Shown in pieces: positions 1-9,194 of a stretch of 64,000 nt of DNA. Position 1 is the first letter of the stretch; each line of letters starts with the position of its first letter. The translations under genes were made by a program, and so were the position numbers. This DNA is from Phaeodactylum tricornutum CCAP 1055/1 (taxonomy: Eukaryota > Bacillariophyta > Bacillariophyceae > Surirellales > Neidiaceae). The stretch covers positions 330,419-394,418 of the forward strand of contig NC_011676.1 of the NCBI RefSeq assembly GCF_000150955.2. The letters run 5' to 3'. The notes under the pieces were generated by a model. It was not told the origin of the DNA and made no database searches. It saw only the letters and a list, made by a program, of their open reading frames with translations.

Positions 1-1
1 G

Positions 2-328
2 TCAAGACGCTTTGGTCCAAGTTCTCCGACGATCCAGTTTTTGGTGCAGGCACTGTTAGAAGCCAAGCCTAAGCAGCGTCGACAGTTTTTGAGCTTTGTG
101 ACTTCGATACCAATTGCCACTCCCGGACGTATTGAAGTCGTCCCCATTATATCGCCCAATGGTGAGTTTCTTCCCATGCAGGATCCTTCTTGTTTGCCAC
201 GAGCCAATACGTGCGCGCGACGCTTGTATCTGCCCAAGTTTGAGACGTACGACACTTTTGCCCAAATCCTGTGGGCGGTGGTTCGGGAGGAATCGCACTT
301 TAAAGGCTTTTACGAATGGCGAGGCTAG
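2..328 (+). CDS. HECT-type E3 ubiquitin ligase, C-terminal end (partial)
   Basis: This is the last ~108 residues of a gene that enters from the left edge. The open frame starts at base 2 with no start codon in the window and ends at a TAG at 326-328. The sequence matches the C-lobe of HECT ligases: a hydrophobic stretch (QFLSFVTSIP), then the LPRANTC motif whose Cys (codon 212-214) is the expected thioester-forming catalytic residue, then a helix ending close to the C-terminus, as is normal. HECT enzymes take ubiquitin from an E2 onto this Cys and pass it to a substrate. The LPRANTC spacing recalls UFD4/TRIP12-type ligases, but the substrate-binding N-terminus is outside the window, so the subfamily is open. 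Confidence 0.85.
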   Translation, partial: SRRFGPSSPTIQFLVQALLEAKPKQRRQFLSFVTSIPIATPGRIEVVPIISPNGEFLPMQDPSCLPRANTCARRLYLPKFETYDTFAQILWAVVREESHFKGFYEWRG

Positions 329-1003
329 GTTGCGCCATTGGAGCACGAAGAGGCGTATCTATATATTCATTTACATTTGTTACATATAGACCTTAATTTT
401 AGTACCTTACGGTCGCCAAGCTAAGAAAACGAACCAAAAACTAGCGAGAGACGTTGCGGAATGAGTTTTTGTCTTCTTTTCGTAGCCTGGATATCAGCTG
501 TCTGTCTGGCTGTCACCCAATCGTCTCGAAAACATATCGATGAGATCATTGCCAGCCTATCTACCGGTAATTACTTGGCGGGCTCACCAAAGTCGAAGAG
601 AATACCCCAGTCGGATTCATCCCGAGCGAATTATAGTGATTGCACATAGTAAATACTAACGGTATCGGTATTGGCATCTCTGAAGCGTCCCCATCCGCAG
701 TGTAAAGAATAGGACCGGAAATTGTCGAAAGTAGCCGAAGGATTATCATTGGCGTTTTCGTTCCGCCGCAGACGAAAAGGCAACCGAATTCGGTATCATT
801 TTCGATCTCGGACCCGGTGCCACCAACCGTCCTATCCAATTTTTTCCGGCTACAAGCCAAACCTGCATCGGGTTTGCCGTATTCACAGTCAGCCAGAAAC
901 CTTCGTACAACCTCAAGAAAAAGAAAATCCTTGCTCACGGTCAGCTTATATTCCTACCCTCAAAGTAGCTTTTTTTTTCCCGGTGAAATCGACGAGGATA
1001 GCA
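329..1003. other. Intergenic; one weak short ORF
   Basis: An ATG-initiated frame at 461-649 (+) would encode 62 residues with a hydrophobic, signal-peptide-like start, and a GTAATT inside it could be a splice donor. I could not join it to a convincing second exon, so it is not called a gene. The sequence TCACAGTCA at 884-892 lies 112 bases before the next start codon and recurs in other intergenic regions of this window. Confidence 0.4.
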
Positions 1004-4000
1004 ATGCCGTTCTCTCTACTCCAGGTACTGCACCTCGGCCTACTGGCGACAGCCACCGCGTATTCTGTCGTGTCTCAAAAGGCGGTGGATTCGCATCCAC
1101 ATCACCACGGTAAAAGCGTCGTACTCCACGTTCCCGTGGCGGTGCGGTTGACCGTCGAGCACGAGGGAGGCTCTGGCGGATCCTCCCCAGAAATGTCGCA
1201 GGGTATCTTGCCAACGGAGGTGGGTCAGTATCGCCAGTGGGGATTGTCGCTGGAAGCCTTTTCGGGGAAAGATTCACCGACACTGCCGGATGATGCCCTA
1301 TTTTTGGACGAACGCATCATCGACTTGAGCTTTTCTTACATTCCTACCAGCCCAAACTCCCCTGCCACTGCAACGAATATACCCACAACTTCATCATTAT
1401 ACTGGGGCAATGCGACATTGTCTTGGAGATTGCCCATTCAAAACAGAGAATCTGATCCGGCTTACCCACGTACATATCTAGTCCTACTCTGGGAAGAGCA
1501 GCGCCCTTATCTTCACGAATACCAACATCAACCACCAACAACATTGGGCAACAACAACGACTGGTACCAGCGCCGTCTGCTAGCGCGTCGCATTGCGCAA
1601 ATTCCATCACAAACGCACCGTCCTCATTCCATCGAACAAAGCCTCGGTGCGAATCCTCTCGCGGGGATAGTTCGAGTTGGTCTTTTGCAAGGCACGTCAG
1701 AATACATCCTTCGAGATCACGAGCCGCTGCACGCATCATCGGAACCTAAGCAGAACGCAACGATTGCCACATTCTCAACGTCAAACTTTGAGCAGCGAAG
1801 CAATGCTCCACCTGCTCCCAACGTACTACAGAACAATGATACTCAAGCAAAATTATTAACACCGTCGTCGTGGTGGCAGTTTTTTGCCGGCGGTGCTTGC
1901 TGTGTGTTATCATTGTTGGTTTGGGCCACTGCAACGGCCAGGCCAATTACGACTGGCGCGGCTCATACCAACGCCCCCCGAAACAGAGTCCAGCTCGGTT
2001 TGTCGCTTTCACTGTCCGATGTGGATGACGTAGCGCACCGCAATGATGGTCAGCTTGAGGACACCTTGAGTGTTGGCGACAACGATACCTATATTGGTGC
2101 AGAAGATGTGTCATACACGGAGGAAACAAAATCCAGCAAGAATGGAAGCGACGTTGTAGACAATAGCAACGACGACAAAGGGGGTCATCGATCCTCTGAC
2201 TCCGTCTCCAACATGTCAAGTTCCGATCAAGATAGTCGAAATGGCACTTTTGGTTTGCCCCCTTCTGATGTCCAAAATAGCGAGTCAGTATCATCCAGCG
2301 ATAATGAGATGCTTTCGCCGCCGCCCCGTATGCGACGACAGGGACTTTCACGAGCATCACCGCGATTGACTTTTGACCAGCAAATGGAATTTTGGAGAGA
2401 ACGGGATGCGAGTCAGAATACGGCTCCGGTACAATCCATTGTTTGCGTTGCAAGCGACACGCCACCAGGTACGCACATACCGGAACGCATGCCAATGACG
2501 TCGCCACTTCAAAACAAAAATTCACCCACGAGATGCAAACGGCCAGTAGACAGCAAGGCCACAGAAGAAACTCTGTCATGGCTTGAGGAATCCAAGGAAG
2601 AAAGAATCGTCGAGCCTGAGAGAGAGATGAGTGGTGTTTGCTCGACCACACGTAGCAATGTAATGAACGGCAAAAAGCTTTTTGATGATGCTGCCGAACC
2701 AGAAACAACATCGCACACCGCAACCCAACGTAGATTGTCATCTTTCCAACCGAATACTTCGAGATGTTGCCCTAGGAGTAGCGAAAGAGCCAACAAGTCT
2801 TCAAAAGAAGTCGAAAAATCAAGCAATGAGGATACAATTGCAAAATCCTCAGAACCATATCAAGAACAATCAGATAGGCGGGGCGCGGAAAGTATCCACG
2901 ATGTCGAAGCTTTCCAATGTATTCCTTTTTCACGCCTCGTCTCCAAAGAAAAAGTTTCTGTTCAGAGTCAATCGAAAGCCTCTGAAGCGTTGGCAATCGA
3001 TAGCCTGCCGTTTTCAGCACCCACCGCAGAGTCAGGCGACATAGATGAAAGGCTGGTCGAGCCCACATCTCTTCAAGCATTCAATGTTGAGCACTCAACG
3101 TCGTTTCAATCAACTGTCCCCCCTTTGACGATGTACGCATCTAACGCAATCGAAAGTGCCGCTAGTGGAATGATGATCGACACACCAGACTCTGACGAAG
3201 GGTCAAGGAATTACCCTCTTCAGGAGTTGGCCCAAGCTGACTGTTCAAGTGCAAGCCAGCCGAATGGTGTGTTGGAAGTGAAATCAACTCAAGGAAATGC
3301 GATAGAACCGCAAGCAGGAGTACAGGCGGCTTTTAAAGCGTATGGTAAAGAAGTAGTACTCGGCAAATCGTCATATTCGCCTGTGCGAACTAAGCCTGAC
3401 AACCTTGACCAGAGAAACGATCTCTCATTCAAGCCACGGTCGTCGGTCCAAACTGGTTCGAACGAAGGGTTTCATTCCGACAAAAGTTCAAGCAGGTTTG
3501 CAGGCCCGTTTTCAGATAATGACAAAAGGACGCCGCACGCAGGTATCTTTAGGCACACGGCGCCCGAGCAAGATTTTACCGCTTCACCGCTTGAGTCCAA
3601 ACGTTCGTCCGTGAACGATGGAGATTGCACCATTGCGGTATTTGCAGTAAGCTGTCCTCCGGAAAAATCGACATGCGCAGAAGCAGATTTTAGCGCCACT
3701 CAATGGATTGGGCGAAAGCGGAATTTTGACGCTGTGTCGAAGCTTGACGATGGGTTGGCTCAAACACCCCTAGATACATCCGCGTCAAAATGCGACGTTG
3801 TCTCTCCAGAAAACAGCAGGCAGCGCACATTGTCCCTGCCACTACCGCCATACCAAGCTTCAGCTCAAATAAACATCCCAACTCCTGACAAAAGTAAGCA
3901 ACAACGGCGAGGATGTGAGTGTGCAGCGAACTCGCCGGGAGAGGATTGCTTCAATGACCGCTTTTTTCTTGATTCATTCGCCAAACGAGACTCAATAGAG

Positions 4001-5176
4001 GCACACAAGTCGCCGGCTACCCCCCAAGATAGTGAAGCGAGATTAAATGCTGTGCCTGTCGTAACGACCGAGACGAAAGGACGTGGCGAGTCCTCAGCCG
4101 AAGGAGCTTTCACTTACTGCTCAACGCTGCCTCCAGATAGTAGTTGCTCTGATGGACGACCCGAATGTTGCTTTGCCGGCTTGAGAGTAAAAGACGAGCC
4201 ACCCACCGCCGAAATCGAATTTCCCATACAAAATAGTCCCGCAGGTCAGAAACACCCCATTCGTAGAGAAGGTTGGCAGTCAACTGCCGAGACGAGTGAA
4301 AGAGGTGCACACTATCTCCCAGACTCCGCCGCTTCTGTATCCCTTCATTCATTTGTACGCGACTATAGCGATGTAGTATGGCAGTACCAAAGCTTGGACA
4401 GCAGATCAAACATGCAACAGGAAAAATGTAGACATGACATTTATTCTAAACCCAATCGCGGTGTTGTTCGACGCAGTCGAAGGTACCGAGGTGGTTCGGC
4501 ACACGTTGCGGCTGCGGAACCAGTTACAGGCCGGAACAGCACTAAAGTGTTCAAGGAGTCAATGCAGAAGCCAGCGCTCGGATCTGTCAGTGAATCAAAT
4601 GAGAGCATGTCCGCGGTGATTACAGAAAATCTGAAGCCTTCCGCCATCAACCAGCTTTCCGAAACTCCTTCATGGAATCAAGTACTACCCGACGCTGCAC
4701 CATCTGCTGCCTTGAACTCAGCTACCGAACTTTTCGCCCAAGACAACAGTGATCTTCAGTTTGGACAAAAGGACCCCTTTTCACCAGTTACCAAAGAAAT
4801 GACGGTGGTACCCCACTCTATTTTCACTCGCAGGAGGTCGAATGCACGTGTTTTCGAAAGTGGTAAAGCCAACACCGAATCCCAAGCTGACGAGAATAAA
4901 GTTGAGGGTGCTGCAAGCAGTCGAGAATCAACTTCAGTCCACAAATCAAAGGGTCTCGAAATGGAACCAGTAGAGCGTTCTATTCAAGTAGCCACAAATC
5001 ACACAGTTTCGTTAGACACGGCACGGTCTACAGTCCAGTATCCCAGGAAATTGAAACGTAAATTTGGCGACGAGCGGACTGACACATCGACTCTGGCTCA
5101 CGAGTGGGTTTTCGCGAGTCAACCTGTGGCCTCCATTACACTCCCCCGGACAAACGACTCAAATGATTGCCTTTGA
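1004..5176 (+). CDS. Large single-pass membrane protein with long disordered tail, unknown function
   Basis: The frame is open from 722, but the first ATG is at 1004, giving 1,390 residues. The N-terminus looks like a signal peptide (MPFSLLQVLHLGLLATATAYS). About 260 residues of an extracytosolic region follow, containing possible N-glycosylation sites. A single hydrophobic segment lies near residues 291-312 (FFAGGACCVLSLLVWATATA). The remaining ~1,080 residues are rich in Ser, Thr, Glu, Asp and Asn with scattered Lys/Arg clusters (for example KLKRKFGDER near the C-terminus), typical of an intrinsically disordered region. The topology would be type I, with the tail in the cytosol. I see no catalytic motif or known fold. 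No intron is needed. A tethered regulator or scaffold is possible but not shown by sequence. Confidence 0.7.
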   Translation: MPFSLLQVLHLGLLATATAYSVVSQKAVDSHPHHHGKSVVLHVPVAVRLTVEHEGGSGGSSPEMSQGILPTEVGQYRQWGLSLEAFSGKDSPTLPDDALFLDERIIDLSFSYIPTSPNSPATATNIPTTSSLYWGNATLSWRLPIQNRESDPAYPRTYLVLLWEEQRPYLHEYQHQPPTTLGNNNDWYQRRLLARRIAQIPSQTHRPHSIEQSLGANPLAGIVRVGLLQGTSEYILRDHEPLHASSEPKQNATIATFSTSNFEQRSNAPPAPNVLQNNDTQAKLLTPSSWWQFFAGGACCVLSLLVWATATARPITTGAAHTNAPRNRVQLGLSLSLSDVDDVAHRNDGQLEDTLSVGDNDTYIGAEDVSYTEETKSSKNGSDVVDNSNDDKGGHRSSDSVSNMSSSDQDSRNGTFGLPPSDVQNSESVSSSDNEMLSPPPRMRRQGLSRASPRLTFDQQMEFWRERDASQNTAPVQSIVCVASDTPPGTHIPERMPMTSPLQNKNSPTRCKRPVDSKATEETLSWLEESKEERIVEPEREMSGVCSTTRSNVMNGKKLFDDAAEPETTSHTATQRRLSSFQPNTSRCCPRSSERANKSSKEVEKSSNEDTIAKSSEPYQEQSDRRGAESIHDVEAFQCIPFSRLVSKEKVSVQSQSKASEALAIDSLPFSAPTAESGDIDERLVEPTSLQAFNVEHSTSFQSTVPPLTMYASNAIESAASGMMIDTPDSDEGSRNYPLQELAQADCSSASQPNGVLEVKSTQGNAIEPQAGVQAAFKAYGKEVVLGKSSYSPVRTKPDNLDQRNDLSFKPRSSVQTGSNEGFHSDKSSSRFAGPFSDNDKRTPHAGIFRHTAPEQDFTASPLESKRSSVNDGDCTIAVFAVSCPPEKSTCAEADFSATQWIGRKRNFDAVSKLDDGLAQTPLDTSASKCDVVSPENSRQRTLSLPLPPYQASAQINIPTPDKSKQQRRGCECAANSPGEDCFNDRFFLDSFAKRDSIEAHKSPATPQDSEARLNAVPVVTTETKGRGESSAEGAFTYCSTLPPDSSCSDGRPECCFAGLRVKDEPPTAEIEFPIQNSPAGQKHPIRREGWQSTAETSERGAHYLPDSAASVSLHSFVRDYSDVVWQYQSLDSRSNMQQEKCRHDIYSKPNRGVVRRSRRYRGGSAHVAAAEPVTGRNSTKVFKESMQKPALGSVSESNESMSAVITENLKPSAINQLSETPSWNQVLPDAAPSAALNSATELFAQDNSDLQFGQKDPFSPVTKEMTVVPHSIFTRRRSNARVFESGKANTESQADENKVEGAASSRESTSVHKSKGLEMEPVERSIQVATNHTVSLDTARSTVQYPRKLKRKFGDERTDTSTLAHEWVFASQPVASITLPRTNDSNDCL

Positions 5177-5551
5177 AAGCATCATGGCTTCGACTCAGAT
5201 CTAAGCACATAGAGTGTCAAACGAAAAATCAATACCTGTACTTGTTGCATTCGTAGACCTTGAAGGCTGCGAAATGTGCACCTATGATACTTGTTCCATA
5301 TAATTGTACAATTGTAATTAGAAAGTATTCACAGTCAATAGGAACTTACAGGTTAGGGATTTCTCCCACACTCGTAAACCTCGGAAAAAGTAACTGTTCC
5401 GACCAAAACCAAGCGCCGTTTGCTGTGATGCGCCAGGCGAGCGCGCTGTGTCACTGCAGAGCTATGACTTTTTGTCAATCGCAAAAATATTGCGCACCGC
5501 CATTTATCCCCGACAGGAATGTCATCAAAGAACAACTACAACTCGAAGGTA
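5177..5551. other. Intergenic, nothing recognised
   Basis: Short overlapping frames on both strands show no conserved features. TCACAGTCA occurs at 5329-5337. Confidence 0.5.
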
Positions 5552-5848
5552 TCAATCGCTAGTCTTTTTTCCTTCCCCCTCCGACAAAGGCAATAGTCTT
5601 CCCTTTGCACTCATTTCCAAACGAGCTTCATCTTCATCTTCGTCGTATCGTTGCGTTTCGTTGGTCTGGAACAGCCGCACGGTGTTTTGGAGAGCCGTGA
5701 CGTCCCGGCGCAAATTGGCCACTTCCTCGTGCAGCAACTGCAGTTCCGTCGAGGAATCTCGCAGACGTTGCCGACGTTCCGTGGCCGTTGGAGGAATGTA
5801 ACGGGAGATTTCTTCCGGTGTCTTTCCAGTGGCTGCCAGTTGTCCCAT
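5552..5848 (-). CDS. Small coiled-coil protein, probably 3' exon of a two-exon gene
   Basis: The frame encodes 98 residues from the ATG at 5848. It has a Pro-rich start, then a strong heptad-like helix (ERRQRLRDSSTELQLLHEEV, then LRRDVTALQNTVRLF), then an acidic and basic tail. Upstream on the minus strand the same frame extends through DYRGDA to an AG (…gacaatag), immediately preceded by a stop, so the exon may really begin near 5863. A GTACAC in phase near 5920 would give a 54-base intron and an upstream exon, but that exon is not convincing. The helix could mediate dimerisation. Function is unknown. Confidence 0.5.
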   Translation of the reverse strand: MGQLAATGKTPEEISRYIPPTATERRQRLRDSSTELQLLHEEVANLRRDVTALQNTVRLFQTNETQRYDEDEDEARLEMSAKGRLLPLSEGEGKKTSD

Positions 5849-6606
5849 GGCGTCTCCGCGGTAGTCCTATTGTCAGCAGAAAAGCCGGTGTACAGCAATC
5901 CGAGAGCAAACAAAGTGTACTTGAGAAATGAAAAACACATCGTTGCCCACTTTAATAGTGATTGTACACCACGTTGTCTTCAATGAGAGAAGAAAACAGG
6001 CCGCAAAATGTGACGTACGTGGAAAAGTGTATTGTACAACAGGAGTCCAACAAAGCATACCCCCAGAATCTCCCAAACACGAAATCGTGAGTGACTGGGA
6101 TACGGAGAGTACGCCATTGCGGTTCCTCCGAGCCGAGGCATTCTGTTTCGAAATTAGGTGCACTTTGATGTATCGTGGGCCGCTCAAGCGGATTTCACTA
6201 GTCTAGCCAGTCGATCGTTTCGATGGAGTCTTTCTCCATGGTCTGGGCCATACTGCAGCGCTAACTAACATGCGGCGAAAAAGGCGAAAACGAGACAAAC
6301 GTTCGGTCAGCGCCCACTGCCGCATTCTTTCCAGTCGTGTACTCTTTTACGAAATCCAAAAAAATGCGATAAATACCTCTCTAGGTGTGTGTGCAGACGG
6401 AACTTTTCTATATCCGGATTGAATTATAGAAATTGCTCCCAAAAAGCCGTCGGAATTTTGGGAAACGACTTACCTTTTCAGTTGTTTTAATCCCTTTCCT
6501 TTTTTTCAATCTTTTGCCCAAAGATCTTCATTATTCGCGAGTGTCATTGAATGGTTGTCTCGTTCACAGTCGGTAAGACACTAACTATTTCATTCTTCAG
6601 CTGCTA
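5849..6606. other. Intergenic; possible 5' exon of the minus-strand coiled-coil gene and promoter of the Mpv17 gene
   Basis: No independent gene is supported here. A near match to the recurrent motif (TTCACAGTCGG) at 6563-6573 lies 34 bases before the next start codon, followed by a GTAAG and a pyrimidine-rich CTTCAG just before the ATG. Confidence 0.4.
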
Positions 6607-7527
6607 ATGCTGGCGTGCGTATCCCGTCTCGGCATCCCGAGCACCGTGGTGCCGACGGTGAGAATGCTTTCTGGCTTGGCGAGCGGTACCGGCCTTGCCT
6701 TGACGGCGGCTTCAGACCGAACGGCATCTTTCCAAGCGTCCCAGATTACCACACGAATGCTAAAGCCGATCGCTACCCGGTCCATTTGGACCCAGCACTT
6801 TCGGGGTCTCAACAATCCATTGCGTCCCAAGGCCAGCAGTAACAGCACACCGAGCCCGTCCTTGCCGAACTCCTCGCGGCGAAATGCCTCGTTCGTCGCT
6901 TGGTACGAGTCTCACTTGCACGCTCGTCCGGTGGTAACCAAAATGTTTACTGGGAGTCTTCTTTGGGGGATTGGCGATGCCGTGGCGCAAATCGTTCCCT
7001 TCCTGTCCGCCGGAAAAGACAGTGTTGATGGAGTCACTGCCTTTACCTACGATTGGCCCCGCACGACACGGGCCGCCTTTTTTGGATTCGCCATACACGC
7101 ACCACTCTCTCACTTGCACTTTAACTTTCTGGAATGGATGACTATCCGCCTCAAAGTACAGGGGCTCGCCATTCCCATATTCAAAGCGTTTATGGAGCAG
7201 TTCGTCTACTGGAGCTGGTTTTCCAATTCCCTCTACCACGGCGCCATGGGCGCTATGCAGGGACAAAATGCGTCCCAGATCTACGATCGGATTGCCAACG
7301 TTTTATGGGAAACGCAACTGGCGCAGTGGAAATTTTGGATTCCGATTCAACTCGTCAACTTTCAATTTACCCCGGTACGGCATCAACTCAACGTCGTGTT
7401 GGTCACGAGTATTGCTTGGACGGCGCTCCTGTCGGCGTGGTATCCACCGGAAACGATAGATCGCTTACCAGATATTGCTGCTGTGATAGTGGAAACAAGG
7501 AAAGACGGAGGTACAGCCTTGCAGTGA
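6607..7527 (+). CDS. Mpv17/PMP22 family membrane protein
   Basis: The product is a 306-residue protein. The first ~95 residues are Ser/Thr/Arg rich and could be an organelle-targeting sequence. The family core then starts at WYESHLHARPVVTKMFTGSL with GIGDAVAQ, continues through a YDWPRTTRAAFFGF block and a conserved H in APLSHLHF, and ends with the diagnostic WKFWIPIQLVNFQFTPVRHQ and a last membrane helix. Mpv17/PMP22 proteins sit in mitochondrial, peroxisomal or plastid membranes, have four membrane segments, and are linked to metabolite or ion flux and organelle DNA maintenance. Which organelle is used here cannot be decided from sequence alone. The start is the first ATG of the frame. Confidence 0.88.
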   Translation: MLACVSRLGIPSTVVPTVRMLSGLASGTGLALTAASDRTASFQASQITTRMLKPIATRSIWTQHFRGLNNPLRPKASSNSTPSPSLPNSSRRNASFVAWYESHLHARPVVTKMFTGSLLWGIGDAVAQIVPFLSAGKDSVDGVTAFTYDWPRTTRAAFFGFAIHAPLSHLHFNFLEWMTIRLKVQGLAIPIFKAFMEQFVYWSWFSNSLYHGAMGAMQGQNASQIYDRIANVLWETQLAQWKFWIPIQLVNFQFTPVRHQLNVVLVTSIAWTALLSAWYPPETIDRLPDIAAVIVETRKDGGTALQ

Positions 7528-7851
7528 GGGAAACTAGCGGTCATTGTTTCCTTACCCGTGGCCTTCGTTATTCTTGAAGTTTTGGGATGCGTTTTCTTTG
7601 TCTTTGGTGCTCCATCCAAATTTATCCGTAGTAAAAAGGACACTGCCGACTTTTATTCAAACAGGATAGTACAGATTGGCAACGTAAATTGTGCATAGCC
7701 CAACAAGCATTGACGGTGTCCGTATCTAACATTAATGAAGTTATACATTCTATTATGTACCATACAAACTTGTACAAAAGTTATATATATACTTCTATTT
7801 TGCACATATTGTTATCCATCTTGGTTGCCATTACCGGAGAAGATCGAGGAA
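7528..7851. other. Intergenic with AT-rich stretch before the tRNA
   Basis: An AT-rich run with TATATATA at about 7785-7795 lies ~60 bases before the tRNA and may help place RNA polymerase III. Nothing else is recognised. Confidence 0.4.
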
Positions 7852-7923
7852 AGCGATGTGGCGCAGCGGAAGCGTGTTGGGCTCATAACTCAAAGGTCGA
7901 AGGATCGAAACCTTCCATCGCTA
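7852..7923 (+). tRNA. Initiator tRNA-Met (CAT anticodon)
   Basis: The cloverleaf folds cleanly. The acceptor stem AGCGATG pairs with CATCGCT. The D stem GCGC pairs with GCGT. The anticodon stem TTGGG pairs with CTCAA around loop CTCATAA (anticodon CAT at 7884-7886). The T stem GAAGG pairs with CCTTC, and the discriminator base is A. Three traits mark it as the cytosolic initiator rather than elongator: an A1-U72 end pair, a T loop reading ATCGAAA (A54 and A60 in place of the usual TTC start), and a G-rich anticodon stem. There is no intron. A short T run (ATTTTG) follows at about 7925-7930 as a Pol III stop. Confidence 0.95.
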
Positions 7924-8464
7924 CAATTTTGTTGAAGACTCCTCTGTTACCCCGTCCTAGCTAGTTCGTAAGCTTGATTTTCCTTTTTTGTTGATTTGAG
8001 TATCACGTTTTTGTCCAGTAGGCGCTAGCTAGCGATTTACAGTGGGATTGAACGTGAAAAAGCTTCGCAACAGAAAAAAATTACACGTGGTGTCAGGGCC
8101 TAACAGTAAGCGAACCTTTTCCAAACTGTCGCGGCGGAACCCAACGGAACACACCATTTCGAACGTGAGCAGGCGAAGGCATCTGGCGTTCCGGGATTGA
8201 TGTGGAATATTAACAGGAAATGACCCCATGCCAAACTATTTGGGAAAGGCATGGAAAGGCCGTGTGTATGTCGAGAAGGTTGCGTTGTTGCTGAGAACCG
8301 CTTGGCAGGCAAGTACATCCATTCCGGCGTTTTCCATTTTTCTTCCCTATCTAAAATCCTGATACGAGATTGCTTTTCTGAAGTTCCCAAATTGTTCGTC
8401 GCCAATCTATGGTTTGGTGACTCATTCCTTCCCATCGTCAAACGAATCAACTTCGTCTAACGCC
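7924..8464. other. Intergenic
   Basis: No supported gene. The frame of the next gene is open back to 8414, but no ATG occurs before 8465. Confidence 0.4.
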
Positions 8465-9145
8465 ATGTTGTCAGAAAAATACACCAAGAGGAGATTTAAC
8501 CAAAGGCAAGCCACGTTGTACCAATCGTCGAACAGAAAAGGCTGGCTTTATATGACAATTTACTGGATTATGGGGTGGCTTGTTGGCGTTCGTAGCGGCG
8601 ATTTAGGCAAACTCTACTTCGGAAGTTCGCCTCTTCCTACCCTACGAACCATTGCCTCATTGTTGGTAACTTTGGTGCTCCAAATGCACCTGAACGTCCG
8701 CTATACGCCCATGAATCGAAACGCAAACTTGGGGTCTAGCGTACTATTTGGACTTGCCAACGGAACATCAGAGACGATGCTATTTTTTGGATCCTACATT
8801 TTTGGGAAATCCTTTTTATTTTCCTTGTGGTGCCCCACAAGTAACCTTTACTCTACGACAATCTGTACCCCAAAAATGGCTGATATCTTCGGTTTTTTTA
8901 CCTTCGTCGTCTATGCTGGTCTAATTCATGTACTTTTTTGGCTTCCACTAGCCTTTCCGCTCCATATCCAGACTGACGCTAAGCCCTTTCTCATCCATGG
9001 GCTGCCGGCTCTTATTGCCATGTCAGTCATGTGGCTGTATTTGTACGAGATGTACGACGATATTTTGCTAGTCTGTGTCCTACATGCCACGATTGACACC
9101 TGGACGGCTGTGAAGATTGCTTTACCACCGCCTTGGGCCAAGTAA
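8465..9145 (+). CDS. Polytopic membrane protein, possible divergent CPBP/Abi-type
   Basis: The 226-residue product has a basic N-terminus followed by about six hydrophobic segments. Three elements loosely echo the CPBP (CAAX protease / bacteriocin-processing) intramembrane family: an E in SETMLFFGSY, an H in VYAGLIHVLFW and an HxxxD in VLHATIDTW near the C-terminus. The family normally has EExxxR, FxxxH and HxxxN. Here the first motif is incomplete and the last Asn is Asp, so the assignment is only a suggestion and activity cannot be assumed. The start is the first ATG of the frame; an upstream TTG is open but not a likely initiator. Confidence 0.6.
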   Translation: MLSEKYTKRRFNQRQATLYQSSNRKGWLYMTIYWIMGWLVGVRSGDLGKLYFGSSPLPTLRTIASLLVTLVLQMHLNVRYTPMNRNANLGSSVLFGLANGTSETMLFFGSYIFGKSFLFSLWCPTSNLYSTTICTPKMADIFGFFTFVVYAGLIHVLFWLPLAFPLHIQTDAKPFLIHGLPALIAMSVMWLYLYEMYDDILLVCVLHATIDTWTAVKIALPPPWAK

Positions 9146-9194
9146 AAGTATTTTGAGTTCCAGATCGTCGCACCTGGAAGACTTTTGCTTCTAC

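Noticed and set aside
561-938. 125-codon reverse frame with protein-like look
   Set aside because: No family signature. It overlaps plus-strand frames of equal quality in a region that is probably leader or intergenic.
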